A DNA stretch of 64,000 nt from Gamsiella multidivaricata (lineage: Eukaryota > Mortierellomycota > Mortierellomycetes > Mortierellales > Mortierellaceae), in the NCBI RefSeq assembly GCF_025024155.1, contig NW_026251788.1, forward strand, positions 102,418 through 166,417, read 5' to 3'. A program made the translations under genes and the position numbers. The notes below the pieces were generated by a model. It did not search any database and was not told where the DNA came from. It saw only the letters and a list, made by a program, of their open reading frames with translations. This document shows, in pieces, positions 34,128 through 46,407 of this stretch (positions within the stretch are counted from its first letter, which is position 1; each line of letters begins with the position of its first letter).

Positions 34128-37100
34128 ATGCAGGTGGAACAACCCCGCAGGCTCGAGAGGATCGCCTCAGCGTATCCCAAACCAAGCCCCCGTCGCCCTC
34201 AAGACAGCCAGCAGCAACACAAGAGAAACAAAAAGAAGACTCCTGCCCAAACAGGACCCCTCCTCCACACCGACAGCCACTCCAGCGACGACAACGATTG
34301 CCGCTCCGACACCAGCTGCACCAGACACTCGAACCCCACCTCCCCCATAAGCCCCGTCTGCAACACGTCCACTCGGCTTCACAAGGGCCCCACCACAGGG
34401 CGGAAACCGCAGTCTGCAAAGCTCTCTCGACACAGAGATCACCTGCATCGATCTGTGCTGCACGAAAACGCGTCCATGTCTCAAACTCAGACGCAGACGC
34501 AGACGCAGACCCAGGCTCAGTCAGTCCAGGCCCAGGCACCACGATCTTCTCAAGAATGTCAACGGGCTCCCTCCCTATCCCCTGGAGCAAAGCGCGCACT
34601 GGGGCGTCCTCGTCAGAATGAGCACTCGCACTCGCACCATCAGCGCCATAGTCATTCCCAGGCCGACCCATCTGAAACCTTGCGAGCAACCCTTTCTCCT
34701 CGTGTCACCACAACCGTAACAATGACAACAGCAGCCTCAACAAGGACAACCGCAGGTGCCGTATCCAACAGAGCAGGCTCGGCAAGTGAGCCGGACGATG
34801 TCGGCCTGTGCAAATCGCCAAGCTCAGACTCGAAACGCGCAAGGGTTCAGAATGGATCCGGAAAGCGATCTACAGCAGCATCGGACACTAACAGAGGCAG
34901 CGCCTCGACGATGCAACAACAGTCTCAGCAGGAGGTCGTTGACATTTCGAGCGATGAGAGCGACCATGGCGCGTCGAACGAGGGACAGGATCTCGACAAT
35001 GAACGTGACCTTCAGAAGATGCTGGCTGATATGCAGGGAGCATCCAGTCACGACCAGGACAACGGTCACTCCTCAGTCACAGGTCCCAGCGCGTCCGGCG
35101 CCGGTAGTCGGCGCGGCTCGCAGACGCTCTATCATTATCACCATCAGTGCCAGCACCACCAGCACCGTCAACAGGAACTGTCGAACGGAAATGGATACAG
35201 AACCCCGACAGCATCCAATGGATCCAATCCTCGCAGCAGCCATCAAACTCATACGCGGAATTTCTCTTCGCCCTCGCTCTTGGACTCGTTCACGTCGCCA
35301 GAACCGATGCTCTCGCCCATACAGTCGTATTTCGGATCAGACCCCAACTCACCCGCCTCGACCTTTTCCTTGCCGAGTCATGATCAATACCCACGGCTTA
35401 CAATCGATCCGTCCGCCACCATGGATGGATACCACGGCTTTGCAACACACCCATGGAGCGAACAAAGTACTACCCCATCGCGCGCTCTCTCTCACCGCTG
35501 GACTCGTCGACTGAGCCAATCGGATGCATACCCAAATGTTGCAAACAGCGCCAACAGCCACAGTAGTACAACCCGACCACGACCCGCCAGCAGCGTGTAT
35601 GCATCTTCCACCACTGATCGACCATGGCAAGTAACCTCGGACATAGATTCAGCCCAAGCACTTGATGTGGACGATTCGGTGCAGGGTGCTCTGGATGATG
35701 AGACCATGGACAACACCTATAGCGATCACGAGTCCACATACAATCATCCTCTCGACCACAATCGCAATTTGCGCACTTCAGACTACGGCGACGATATGGA
35801 CCATAGTCCAAGCCTTCGGTACAGCCATCGAGCATCAACGGTTGATGCCGAAGATGATGAAGAGGATAACGACAGTCATATGATCGGCTCAGATTACGAG
35901 GTCGAGGACGATGAGGACAATGACGATGGTGATGACGGTGACGATGACGATGACGGTATGGGCGAGGGGTACGACGTAGAAGGGGTCTTGAGCACGAATT
36001 ATCTGCAGGAGCAGCTATTGTTCTCATCCGCATCAAGTCGAACGAACCATACATCGGGTTCACAGAGCGCACAGACGATTGAGTCTGATGCTGCACTGGC
36101 ACGGAGACTTCAAGACGAAGAATACTCGGACCTGCTGCGAGAAAGAGTAGGTCTTGTCTGCCCGCAGCCCTCATAGATTAGCAACGGCAACAGTTAGATT
36201 TTAAAAAATACATACTAATACAGCTTTTTTTTTTTTTCCTTTTCCTTTGTTGTTCTCATTCTGAATATTTGTTTCCTGCGCCACTACAGAGGAGGATCAC
36301 GGATTTCAATGCTGACTTATCTTCCCCTTATTCACCATCAACGCGGTACAGTCGATCCCGTCGTCGCTTCAATCTTGAAGCAGAAGGTGTGGGTCCTTAC
36401 CACGGTCCGTGGAGGCCGGGCTCGCGCGAGGATCGTTATCCAAGGTCATGGGGTCCCTTCTCGGACGCGCTAAGACGAAGTGAGGAACGTCGCCGACATT
36501 TCGAGGCGTTTGACAGGACATTGGAACGGACTTCATCCACAGAAGCAGAGGGCGCTAGATCGGGGACTAGTTATTCGCAAGGAAACCAAACTCCTAGTTC
36601 GCGATTGAGTAGGACGGAGCACAGCCGTAGTGGCGAGACGACCTCCACGAACATTTTGGGGCTGGTATCGGAGCGCCGATCGGCCCTTGTTGGATTGCTT
36701 GCTGCGAATGGGGGCCGTTACGATCGTCGAGGAACAAGGGAGCGATCAAGATCACCATTGCCTCCATCAGCCTTTACAGCCGCTTCAGAAATGGAGCGTC
36801 GGGATCGGGACCGGGAGAGGCTGTGGACGATTATGGCTGAGATCATGGAACGTCGCCTGAACAGCCAAGGGAACAGGTGCGTGTTTTCATCAGTGAGTGG
36901 GCCATATCAGTCGTGTGAAAATGCTCATACTGATATTCTCTCCTTCTCTCTCTTTCCCTTTTATTCTCCTCTGCGATTTGTTCGATGGATTCTTCAGGGC
37001 TATGGACATGATGTGGGGTAATCCTGAGGACTATGTGGTAAGTCATTGCATCGCATTGCGAACTTGTGCAAACTTTTATTTTTGTTTTTATTTTTCGGTT

Positions 37101-37903
37101 GCCTTGGAGGACTTTGTTACTAACATGTTCACTTTTTGTCTAAATCTAAAGAATGACGACCAGATCGATAGTAGCTATGAAGGATTATTGAGACTGAGTG
37201 AACAGATCGGGGACGCAAAGCCGAAAGGGGTTTCGACCCAGGTCTTGAGGAGGATGGATAAGCACATTGTGAGCTGGAGACGTATGAAGCAACGAAATGT
37301 TACGCTGACAAGGCCGTCCGAGTCCACACTCCGACACTCGAGGAGTCTTTCATCCGCAACATCTCCCACAGCTATGGGTTCGACGCGATCCCTGGGCAGT
37401 ATGCAGTCAACAAGGCCGATCTTGCCGTCATTCTCATCCTCTTCAGAGTCAACATCAACATCAACATCAACATTGGCTTCATCGCGGGATTCTATGTTGT
37501 ACTCTGGATCCTTGTCCGGATCACAGTCGGTTTCTACGCTTTCGTCTCCTCGTTCTTCTGCTGGGTGGACAGTCTTGGCCAATGATAGGAGCGACCCCTC
37601 TATGGAGGAGGCTTCCGATGAAAAGTAAGGCGACTTTCTGCAAAAAGAATAGCAAAAGCTGGTGCGATACGAGAACAAGTGTATCTAATCAGAATCAACT
37701 TTATATTTCCCGCGGGTATTTTTTTTAAAAAAAATAGTTGCTCGATTTGTCTACAGGTGTACGAGCTGTCGGATCAGCTTCGCCCATTGCCTTGTCGACA
37801 CGCCTTTCATGTGGAGTGCATTGACACATGGCTGAAGAGTAATGCACAATGTCCGATCTGTCGTCAGGAAGTGACGGCGACTTTGGTTGATACTATGCTG
37901 TAG
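34128..37903 (+). CDS. RING-H2 E3 ubiquitin ligase with a SUMO-interacting motif
   Basis: Five exons: 34128-36146, 36290-36876, 36998-37037, 37152-37624, 37738-37903, giving 1094 aa in frame. The C-terminus has a complete RING-H2 finger (CSIC...CRHAFHVECIDTWL...CPIC), which binds E2 enzymes. The long N-terminus is Ser/Gln/His-rich and disordered. At about residue 269 it has EVVDISSDES, a hydrophobic core followed by Ser/Asp as in SUMO-interacting motifs. An acidic run (EDDEEDND and DDGDDDDD) lies around 590-620, followed by ARRLQDEEYSDLL. The segment before the RING (SYEGLLRLSEQIGD) resembles that preceding RING fingers in Arkadia/RLIM-type ligases. A SUMO-targeted ligase role is inferred. 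The start follows a CT-rich leader; AATAAA repeats lie after the stop (38079-38092). Confidence 0.88.
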
Positions 37904-38313
37904 GACAATTATGAAAAAACTGTTGGTCTACGTACATTTAGACAGACGGACAGAAGACTTGGGAATCGACTTGGAAATCAACTTGGGGAATCGACTTTGG
38001 GGGAGGGGTTTCAGGGGTGACACTTTTGACTGGAGAAATTCTCCTTTTCCTTTTTGCATGTGTGGATGCATGCGCGGCGAAATAAAAATAAAGACGTTAC
38101 TCATTTGTGGATCTTTGTGATCAGCTTTTTTTTTTTGTTACGCAGGGTAGGACGATGAATGGTGAACTCCAATTGCAGATAGAGTTTTATCTTTCTTTCC
38201 TTCTTTCTTTCTTTCTTTCCGGCTCCCCCACCTCTTTTTTTGCCTCTTCCCCTTCCTCATCTCTCTCCTTCATTTATTTATTCATTCATCCATTCAACGG
38301 ATTCCAAAAAGCA

Positions 38314-38425
38314 ATGGCGACATTCGAAGCTGCACCGGCATCAACACAGGGCCTGCCGAACTATGGCACGATCGCCACGCCGAGGATCGACCTCTGTAAG
38401 AAACCAGGAAAACGAATGAGCTACC

Positions 38426-38458
<33 letters not shown>

Positions 38459-40106
38459 ACTGCTTCGAATCAGGATCAGGAGGGGAGGGTGTTGTTGCAG
38501 TGCAAGCGCACATAGCATAACACAGCTTTTTATAATATAATGGAACTAAACCATGCTAACTTTACTTTTTCTTTATTATGTATCATCGACTTGACTGGAA
38601 ACCTGGACTCGACCCCTCAAACAGCGAAACCATACTTTGACCAGTCGACGTATATGGGGCGAGTGCGGCATTTCATCCAGGTGACCTCGCCCTTGAACCT
38701 GTTTGTGAGCGGACGAGGATTGGAGGATGCCAAGAACCTGATTAATGATTATAACACGGGCAAGATCCCTGCGAATACTGATCCTGCGAAGCTCTGGAGG
38801 GCTAAAGAGAGTAAGTAATTTAAGTGGTTGCTGTTGTTGCTGTTGTTGCTGTTGTTGTTTGTTGTTATTTTTATTGCCTTTATTGTTTTTATTATTGTCT
38901 TTACTGCCATTTCTGTGTGAGCTATGGAGACATGGAATGGATGTATGTGGTGGTTGGTTGGAGAATGTGGGGATTGCTTTTCTGTGGGGGGGATTTGAAC
39001 CCGTGGGAAACGAAGCCCTGGTGAAAGTATTCTCCGCACATTCGGCGTACTTTTTTTTTTTTTTTTTTTTTTTTTCCTTCTCCACATTCTACACCCCGAT
39101 TTGAGACCAATTGACGAAACTAATATGAATGCCTATACTATATCGCTCACCCACCCACTCTCTACCTCCGCTTTTGCATAGTCTGCGACTCGACATTGCA
39201 CCCGGACACTGGAAAACCAATCTTCCTCCCCTTCCGGATGTCCTGCTTCGTACCGACGAACCTCCTGGTCGCTGCCGGGATGCTCATGCCGAATCCCACG
39301 GTCCGCTCGATCATCTTTTGGCAATGGACGAATCAATCCGTGAACGTGGCCTTCAACTACGCGAACGCGAATAAGACGATCGAGATGAATATGAAGGAGA
39401 CCGCTTTCGCATACATGTCCGCGGTCACGACCTCGTGCTTTTTGGCCGTCGGCTTGAATCAGCTGGTGCCGCGGTTGACGTCGATCTCTCCAGGCGTTAG
39501 GACGGTGTTGGGAAGGTTGGTGCCGTTCACGGCCGTCGCGGCTGCGGGAACGGTGAATGTTTTCTTGATGCGCGGAAAAGAGATCAGGTACGTTACATTA
39601 TTACGTTACAAAGATGAAAAAAGAAGGCGAATCCGGGAAGGGATGAATGAATCAAGGATGCGTTTGCAAATATGCGTCAGGGCTGAGTATCTTACGACTT
39701 GAACACTTACCGTTTCGTTCTTTTCGTTTTATCCGATCGTAGCGAGGGAATTGATGTATTCGATCATGAGGGCACATCCGTTGGCAAATCCCAAAAGGCC
39801 GGTCTGTCCGCGATTTCGCAAGTCGCGATCTCTCGAATCCTGACCAACTTCCCCGTACTAACGATCCCACCGTTGGTGCTGTCGCAGTGGGAGAAGACGG
39901 CTTGGTCTCAGAAATACCCTCGGGCGGTCTTGCCCATCAATTTGGCCGTGATCTCCCTCTGTCTGATGACGGCCCTCCCGCTCGCCATCGCGGCCTTCCC
40001 GCAGTACGCGAACGTGGATGTGAAGACTTTGGAGGAACGGTTCTGGAATTTGAAGGATTCGAAGGGCGAGCCCATCAAGACCTTGACTTACAACAAGGGG
40101 CTGTAG
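38314..40106 (+). CDS. Sideroflexin, mitochondrial inner-membrane carrier
   Basis: Member of the sideroflexin/tricarboxylate-carrier family, which imports serine and related substrates into mitochondria. Four exons: 38314-38395, 38625-38810, 39182-39587, 39743-40106, giving 345 aa (family usually about 320-330). The exon 1/2 join gives IDLSKPYFDQSTYMGRVRHF, the hallmark N-terminal motif. It requires the acceptor AAACAG at 38619-38624 rather than the coding-looking stretch before it. Exon 3 has the conserved HPDTGKPIFLPFRMSCFVPTN and NQSVNVAFNYANAN, then hydrophobic helices. Exon 4 has GISVF-like GIDVFDHEG, AISQVAISRI and the end TLTYNKGL. Introns 1 and 2 carry homopolymers. Substrate specificity is not readable. 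Confidence 0.95.
38427..38457. repeat. Poly-A tract (31 nt) in sideroflexin intron 1
   Basis: Uninterrupted A run about 30 nt downstream of the donor site. Confidence 0.95.
39051..39075. repeat. Poly-T tract (25 nt) in sideroflexin intron 2
   Basis: Uninterrupted T run, directly after a sequence resembling a tRNA B box on the minus strand. Confidence 0.95.
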
Positions 40107-40129
40107 TCCTTTTCTTGATTACTATCTAT

Positions 40130-40226
40130 TCTTCACTCTTCTCTCTTCTCTCTTCTCTCTTCTCTCTTCACTCTTCTCTCTTCTCTCTTCACTCTTCTCT
40201 CTTCTCTCTTCACTCTTCTCTCTTCT
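40130..40226. repeat. 7-bp minisatellite CTTCTCT in the sideroflexin 3' region
   Basis: Tandem CTTCTCT with CTTCACT variants immediately after the sideroflexin stop codon, probably transcribed in the 3' UTR. Confidence 0.9.
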
Positions 40227-40459
40227 CGTTTCAGTCTCCTTTCTTGTTTTATTTCGTATGTATAATCCCGACCATAAACATAGAATTTTGGTTGTTCAAA
40301 TAACAACGCTGCAGTTTTGAAAACATACATTTATCTGTATTGTCGATTCATGTTTGTCGTGTACTATTGTAATAATCAAGTATCTGTGGTGTATCATCAA
40401 GGGAATATAGGTGGATAAAGAACAAGATGCGGACTAAATAACAAGACCCCTCCCCTCGC

Positions 40460-42235
40460 TCACAATCGCCTGGTCAAATACGCGGCGACGAGCGCCATCA
40501 CCCCTCCGAACCTGAGCACCCATCCCACCGGTTCCGGGTCCCCAGCCGCCATGACCTTCATCAACCACGGCGCTCCACCATCGCCCCCGGGCACAGGCTG
40601 TGGTCCCGTCACCGGTGGCCTTTGACCCTCTCGGGGGAATGATCCGATCATCGCAAACAGACAGCTTGCGATAATGGCGTCAGCGAATTGTGGGAATACA
40701 ATGTACATGTTGTGGACCCCCAGCACCAGGCCTGCATCGAGTGTTGGTCCGCGGTGTCGGCGTTCGTTCTCAAGTTCCGATTGCGATAATCCACGGTTTC
40801 CGATCAGTCTATATGTCGGGCGACGGTTGTGTTCCTCACCATCCTCGTTGTCATTGTGATTCTTGATGCTACTCCTGCTGCTGCTGCTGTTGCTGTGAGA
40901 CCGAACACGCGCTGGTCGAAAGGCATTACTGCTCTGCCCTTCATCCAGATGTCTCGAACTTCCATTGATTTCCAAGGTGGACACTGGTGAGATAGTCCCG
41001 TACCCTGCATCATCATCATCCAGCAGGTTCTCGTCACTACCCTCAAGTCGATCCTTCATATCGCTAATGATCTCCCCGACCATCGCAAAGGGAATCCACA
41101 TTGCGACCGCCCATGGGACACCACACAGCGCAATGACCCCCGTGGCCGCCCAGAGATCATCAACAAACCAGGTCAGCCCCATACAGACCGCGAACCACGC
41201 CAACGACATCGTCCATAGGTTTCTCAGCGTAAACGGGTTCCGGGGCCAGACCTCAGGTCCGATCTCTTGTGGGGTGATCTTCGGGATGACGATTCCGCAG
41301 ACCACGGCGACACCAGCCCAGCAGAGCAGGGCGAATGATCCGGCACGCTCCGCTGTTGTCTCGTCTCCACTGCTAATGCTGCTGACACCGCCGCCAGAAT
41401 AGTTGAGAATGGTGATGAGGGTGTTGTTCCTGCTGGGGTCGTCGGGCTGGACGTCATATCGATGAAGGATCTCGCCGACCCAGGTCGTGGAGTAGAAGAG
41501 GAAGGGGAACCAGCCCATCCATGCGAAGAACTGGACGTTGCAGATCCGTTGAATTTCCTCCGGCAAATGACGGAACGCCCTCCAGATGTTTCCCAGCGTG
41601 CTCCACACCGATCTAGTTATTATCCAGAGGAATAGAGTGTATGAGTGAGTAACGAGCGAGAGAAGGAGAAAATAAAAGACCCCACCTTCCTCCTCTTTCT
41701 ACAGATGTGCAAAATATCGAACCATGGCACAAAACTTTTTTTTTTTTTTTTTTTACCTCTTGCGATCCTCCTCAGTCGGCTGGTACTGCATTTCCTTAAC
41801 GCTCGAACAGCAGATCGCCAGACAAGTTCCAAAGACCATCATCGCCAAGTTGGCCAAGATCTTAATCTGGGAATCTCCCAGGTAAGGCGAAAAGTACTTT
41901 ACGAGATCCAAGTACCCCGCAAAGAACCCGACCACCGATCCAAGGTTGTTCATCCAGCCCGACCAGGCGTTACAGACCTCTTGTTGTTCTGTCGGTGGGA
42001 TGTCCATGATCAGGGACCGACAACTCGCCTGGACAGCATTGATGGAGAAATCCAGGCAATAGAAGCCAAAAACTGCGAATCCGATCGTCCAAGCTTTTAC
42101 CTAATTAGAGAAAGAAAGAAAAAACGATTCACGGGGGTCAGGAGGGGGAGAAGGACACTGTTGATTAAAAAGAATGTCAAGGAAGAAAAAGTATAAGGCA
42201 TGGTGAAGACTATAGATCCATCGATCGATAGAGCC

Positions 42236-42266
<31 letters not shown>

Positions 42267-43142
42267 GACCATGGAAACCTCCCCTGCTTCTCTGCTTCTC
42301 CCGCAGGTACCTCCCCAATCAATCACACACACACACACACACACTTACCGCCGAGATCTGCGCAGCCGCCATCTCCTCAGCATTTCCTCCATAAACCCCC
42401 CGCTGCTCCGGTCCTACAACCAAGACCGCCAATTCCTTCGCATACGCGACCATATACATCGAGAGCGCCGTCAGGACCGCGCCTATCAGGATAAAGGGTC
42501 GTCGTCGACCAATCTTCCAATCCAACGCGTCACTGAACACGCCCACCACCGGTTGGATCACCAGTCCAGACAATGGACCCGCGAGCCATACGAGCGGCGT
42601 GAGAGATTTGGGGATCCCAAGTGAGAGGAGGTAAGGGGTTCCGTAACCTAATTCCACCGTCCCTATAGAGTTGAAAAGGCAGGCATGAAAAAGCGGTTAG
42701 AGGGGAGTGATTAGAGAGGTGAAGTAAAGAAGAAGGAGGAAGGGGAGAGGGAGAGGGAGTAGAGTGTTTGAGTCCTGGATGGGCGAAGCAAATGGCATGC
42801 TCGATGTGGGGGGGAAGGAAAGAAACAAAGAAAAAAAAAATCCCAGCTTCTTCACCCTTTTTTTTTTTTTCACAGGACAACAGTGAGCCGATGAAGACTC
42901 GCACTGCGCTTACAAGTGAACTGGACCCCGAGCATGCATATCGTCAACCGAGCGATATCGAGGATCGAGAGACGATGCTTCCATATCGAAGACCGCCTCA
43001 TCGGAGGCATACCCGGCCGCCGTGGTGCCGGTGCTCCCGTCGTCGTCGTCGTCGCTGCTGTCGAGGGCGGCTGAGGAATGGGTCCCTTTTTCGTCGTCTT
43101 CTGCAGCAGAGACTGCCGCTCAGGCGTGCCGCCGTCGGACAT
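40460..43142 (-). CDS. SLC45/SUT-type sugar:H+ symporter (GPH/MFS family)
   Basis: Plasma-membrane or vacuolar glycoside symporter related to animal SLC45, plant SUC/SUT and fission-yeast Sut1. Four exons: 43142-42914, 42662-42349, 42100-41757, 41612-40460, giving 679 aa in frame. Exon 1 encodes a Pro/Thr-rich cytosolic tail and the first helix. The exon 1/2 join gives VQFTWTVELGYGTPYLLSLGI, a signature of this family. Next come PLSGLVIQPVVGVFSD and the MFS loop IGRRRPFI, then CRSLIMDIPP and NAWSGWMNNLGSVVGF. NVQFFAWMGWFPFLFYSTTWVGE opens the second half. A long Ser-rich central loop (about residues 510-580) and a terminal helix at the very end follow. Sucrose or another glucoside is the likely substrate, but residues cannot fix it. 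Tail to tail with sideroflexin, 353 bp apart. Confidence 0.92.
42236..42262. repeat. Poly-A tract (27 nt) in transporter intron 2
   Basis: Uninterrupted A run on the plus strand (T on the coding strand), about 140 nt from the intron's 3' splice site; an AC microsatellite lies at the other end of the same intron. Confidence 0.95.
42325..42344. repeat. (AC)n microsatellite at the intron donor
   Basis: About ten AC units on the plus strand directly next to the GTAAGT donor of transporter intron 2. Confidence 0.9.
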
Positions 43143-43508
43143 TATATATGTATATTTGTATATATTTTTATATTTATGTTTTGCCCTGACGAGAAGCCAA
43201 GGAGGGGTTTAAAGATGAAGAAGAAGAACAGACGATCCGCAAGAGATCAATAAAAAAAAAAAAAGAATCGGATGTGAATGGAAAACAGGTGAGAGAATGG
43301 AGCGAAGTGAAGGGGGAGAACGTGTGAATGAGGAGGGCTTCCAGTTGACGTAATAGGGCAAACGCTCACATCTCCACACCCCCCATCCTGCCTGTTTAAA
43401 CTTCTTGCGGCTGTTTTTGTACGTTTATTTCTTTGCAATTTGGGGAGTTTTTTAAAAGCAATTCCAACAAAGGTATCACTCTGTTTGTCCAGAGCACCTT
43501 GTGTCCTC
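43143..43508. promoter_or_regulatory. Promoter region of the transporter gene
   Basis: 366 bp between the transporter start and the 3' end of the polyQ gene. A TATATATGTATATTTGTATA-like AT stretch lies at 43141-43170, close to the start. Nothing else recognised. Confidence 0.5.
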
Positions 43509-43538
43509 TTATCCTTGCCGATACTGCTGCTGCTGCCT

Positions 43539-43571
<33 letters not shown>

Positions 43572-45773
43572 TTGTTGCTGTTGATAATGCAGCTGCTGCA
43601 ACTGCTGCATCTGACGAAGCGTCATCTTGCCCGAGTCACGACCAACCGTCCCCGTACCACCTCCCCCTTGATGACCTCCTAGTTGTTGCTGCTGTGGCTG
43701 TGCTTGGTAATGTCCATTAAGCTGCTGCAATGATCGGTGGTGTTGCAATCCTCGAGGTTGATGTTGATCAGCGTATTGACCAGCGCCGTGATGACCCTGC
43801 TGCGATTGTGATTGACTTTGTTGCTGTTGCTGTTGCTGTAATAGTTGCTGCTGTAACTGCTGCTGTTGTTGAAGCTCCAGAGGTGACTTTCCACACCGCG
43901 CCAAACATCTCAGCATACTATCCATCGAAGGATCCAGCGTCATCCGCACACACTTGTACTCTCGATTAATCCGATCCATCTCCTTCTGGACCCTGCCACG
44001 TCGCGCCATCTCATCCTCATCCACATCTTGCACATTCTCGCGCTGCAACCACAGCTTCTGCTGTGTTCTCGACAACGTCCCGGTCTTTGACCCATTGTTC
44101 GTCAGGTTCGACTGTGCCACTGCCGCCGCTGCAATCGCCGAGGCTGCCGAGGCCGAGCTCAAAGCTGAGGCCGAGAAGGGGGATACTCCACCTGTCTCGT
44201 GCAGGTTCTCGTCCGAGCTCGAGGTCGTCACAATCGTCGGGGGTATCAACTGATTCGATGTTGTGGTCGACTTTGGTGCAGACGAGCTCAACTGAGGTTG
44301 TGACGGCGAGGCCGGGTAGAATTTCGATGTAAAGCCTGCACGCTGCTGTGGTGAGGTCGCATTCGATTTGTCATGTCCGCCCTTGGGACTCCTCCGATTA
44401 CTGTTCGGCGATCCATTGGCGGCGTGATGTGGATGGTGGTGATCGTCGTCCTCGGCTGAATGCGCTGCAGATGCGGTAGCGCCCGTAAGGAATTTAGAAA
44501 CCATCTCAACCGCAGGCGAAGGTTGCATTGTAGGAGACGATACTTTGAATCCCTGGTGGCGTGAGCTGTCCGAGGTAGTGACCGAGGGCGAGGCGTCCGT
44601 ACCAACAACGGCGGTATGCTTTGGGTTGATTGCCATGACAGTGTGGGTCGTAACCTTGGTGAGCGAGGGCTGTGGAGTGACCGAAGTCCTGGGATCGAGC
44701 AACATGGACAAGCGCTTGGATGCCGGGGACGGCCTGGTTGGAGCACGGCTCTTGGGCTTAGTAGAGGATCCAGACAGGTTTTGGGACTCGTGGATGCTAG
44801 CGGAGCTCTTATGGGTTACTCGCGAAGGTCCCTCGCCATTCGAGACCACTTCAGGGGGGTTGCTTCTGCTCTTCTCGAGGGCATGACCTGCACGTTCGCC
44901 GGATGGGTGTATTGGATGCTGATCCTTAAGCGGCGGCTGCTTTGATCCACTTTGGCTTTGATTCCCCTTGCTGCTTTCGTGTTGTTGGTTGTTGTGGGAA
45001 GGATTGGTGGCGGCAGTCTTGGTGGACTGGCCTTTCTGATCGCCCTTCTGCTGGTCTGCAGTGGTCGGGTTCGAGGATTGTGTCCGGATCTCTGCTGACT
45101 CGTGCTGTTGAATATGCTCATGTGAAGAGGGCTCAGGCTCGGATTCTGCTGTCGCTGTCGCATGATACCCCAAGTCCTGGTTGTGTTGCAACCCAAGGTC
45201 CTGCATCGAAAGCGTCAATGTCGAGTCAATAAGCGTCTTTGCTAACGAATCTTCCTCCCGGTCATGCTGTGCGTCTTGCACTCGGCTCAGTCCTTCGGCC
45301 TGTGACCCGTTCGCAACCTCAGGGGTAGTCGTGGCAGCTGCAGCTGCAGCAACAGCGGCGGAGGATGAGGATTGTCGACGGCTGGTGTGTCGGTTATGTG
45401 AAACAGAATGGTTTCGGTGCAATTGAGCGTCGTCGTCCTTAGTATCCACCCCTGCAATCGTCTCCTGATCATGATCTTGTCCCTGACGCTGTCGTTCGCC
45501 CTGTACCTGGACCTCCTGCTCCTCCTCGCGACGACCATCCCCGACCTCGAACTGGGCCTTTCTTCTTCGCTGTTTGTTGGTGTTTAAGGTTCCGTGTGCA
45601 TTCTTTGAGGAGACGTCGTGCTGGGCGCCATTGGATAAGGCTTCCTTCGTCATATGGTGCGTATCTCCTCTCCTGAGTTGCACCGAATCCGAGGGGTGGG
45701 CCGTGTTATCGCCTTGACCTTGACGGAGAGTTTCTGGAGAGGACGCTTCCGAGGGACGGTCATTGATATCCAT
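43509..45773 (-). CDS. PolyQ, Ser-rich protein, possibly a Tco89-like TORC1 subunit
   Basis: Single-exon gene of 754 aa; the start MDINDRPSEASS follows an in-frame TAA. It is mostly disordered: acidic/Gln N-terminus, Ser/Thr/Pro middle (KSRAPTRPSPASKRLSMLL), and a C-terminus of Gln blocks including about fifteen consecutive Gln near 43540-43590. The only conserved-looking part is about residues 557-625: SRTQQKLWLQRENVQD, then MARRGRVQKEMDRINREYKCVR and DSMLRCLARCGK. The RTQQKL.LQR motif is one I associate with fungal proteins annotated as TORC1 subunit Tco89, so that is a tentative assignment from memory. Alternatives are any fungal regulator with a short helical motif. Clearly expressed-type sequence with no lesions; function uncertain. 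Confidence 0.7.
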
Positions 45774-45870
45774 TTAGAAGCAGAGAGGGAACGGAAGCGG
45801 AAAAAGGAGAGTGGGGAGAGTCGTGAAAAGAAGACGGAGCAGATGACGGAATGAGAGAAGAGAAAGAAGG

Positions 45871-45896
45871 AAAAAAAAAAAAAAAAAAAAAAAAAA
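45871..45896. repeat. Poly-A tract (26 nt), T on the coding strand
   Basis: Uninterrupted run about 100 bp upstream of the polyQ gene start, in its pyrimidine-rich leader. Confidence 0.95.
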
Positions 45897-46312
45897 CGAT
45901 GTCGTTGCAAGTAAATCGGAGAGGGAGAGAGACACACACACAATGGGCGATGGGAAAGAAGAGGAGGCGTGTCCGGTGTGGTGAGGATATGAATGTCCGT
46001 GTTGTGTGGGTGTGTGTGGGTGTGTGGGTGTGGGGCAGAGGAGGAAGAAAAGGGGGTGATGGCGGGTGGTGATGGATGTTGAAAAAGGACGGACGGACAA
46101 TGAACTCGCTCGGACTGGGTTAGCTTTTTTTTGGTTGGGAAAATTGACCGCGTGGGAGTCCAAAAGGGCTAGCCATTGAGTGGCTTTTGCAAGATTAGAT
46201 TCGACTGCACTTTATTCCACCACGCGCGAACTCTCTTCCTTACCCCTGGAAGGAGAAGATCCACCCAAACTGGTCCAACGCGGTGGATACCCAGACTAGC
46301 TTATATAGCTTA

Positions 46313-46407
46313 TATACAGGTATACAGGTATACAGGCATATAGGCATATAGGCATACAGGCATACAGACATACAGACATACAGACATACAGACATACAGG
46401 TATACAT
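46313..46407. repeat. 8-bp minisatellite, unit ATACAGRC/ATACAGGT
   Basis: About eleven head-to-tail copies with single-base variants (ATACAGGT, ATATAGGC, ATACAGGC, ATACAGAC) grading along the array. Confidence 0.9.

Noticed and set aside
36269..36300. Independent gene starting at 36269 (250-codon ORF)
   Set aside because: It is exon 2 of the RING protein; the acceptor at 36289 keeps frame with exon 1.
38985..39050. tRNA-like sequence on the minus strand in sideroflexin intron 2 (GGTTCAAATCC B box)
   Set aside because: The T-arm has only three good pairs and no complementary acceptor stem could be formed; the A box is a poor match. At best a decayed tRNA-derived element.
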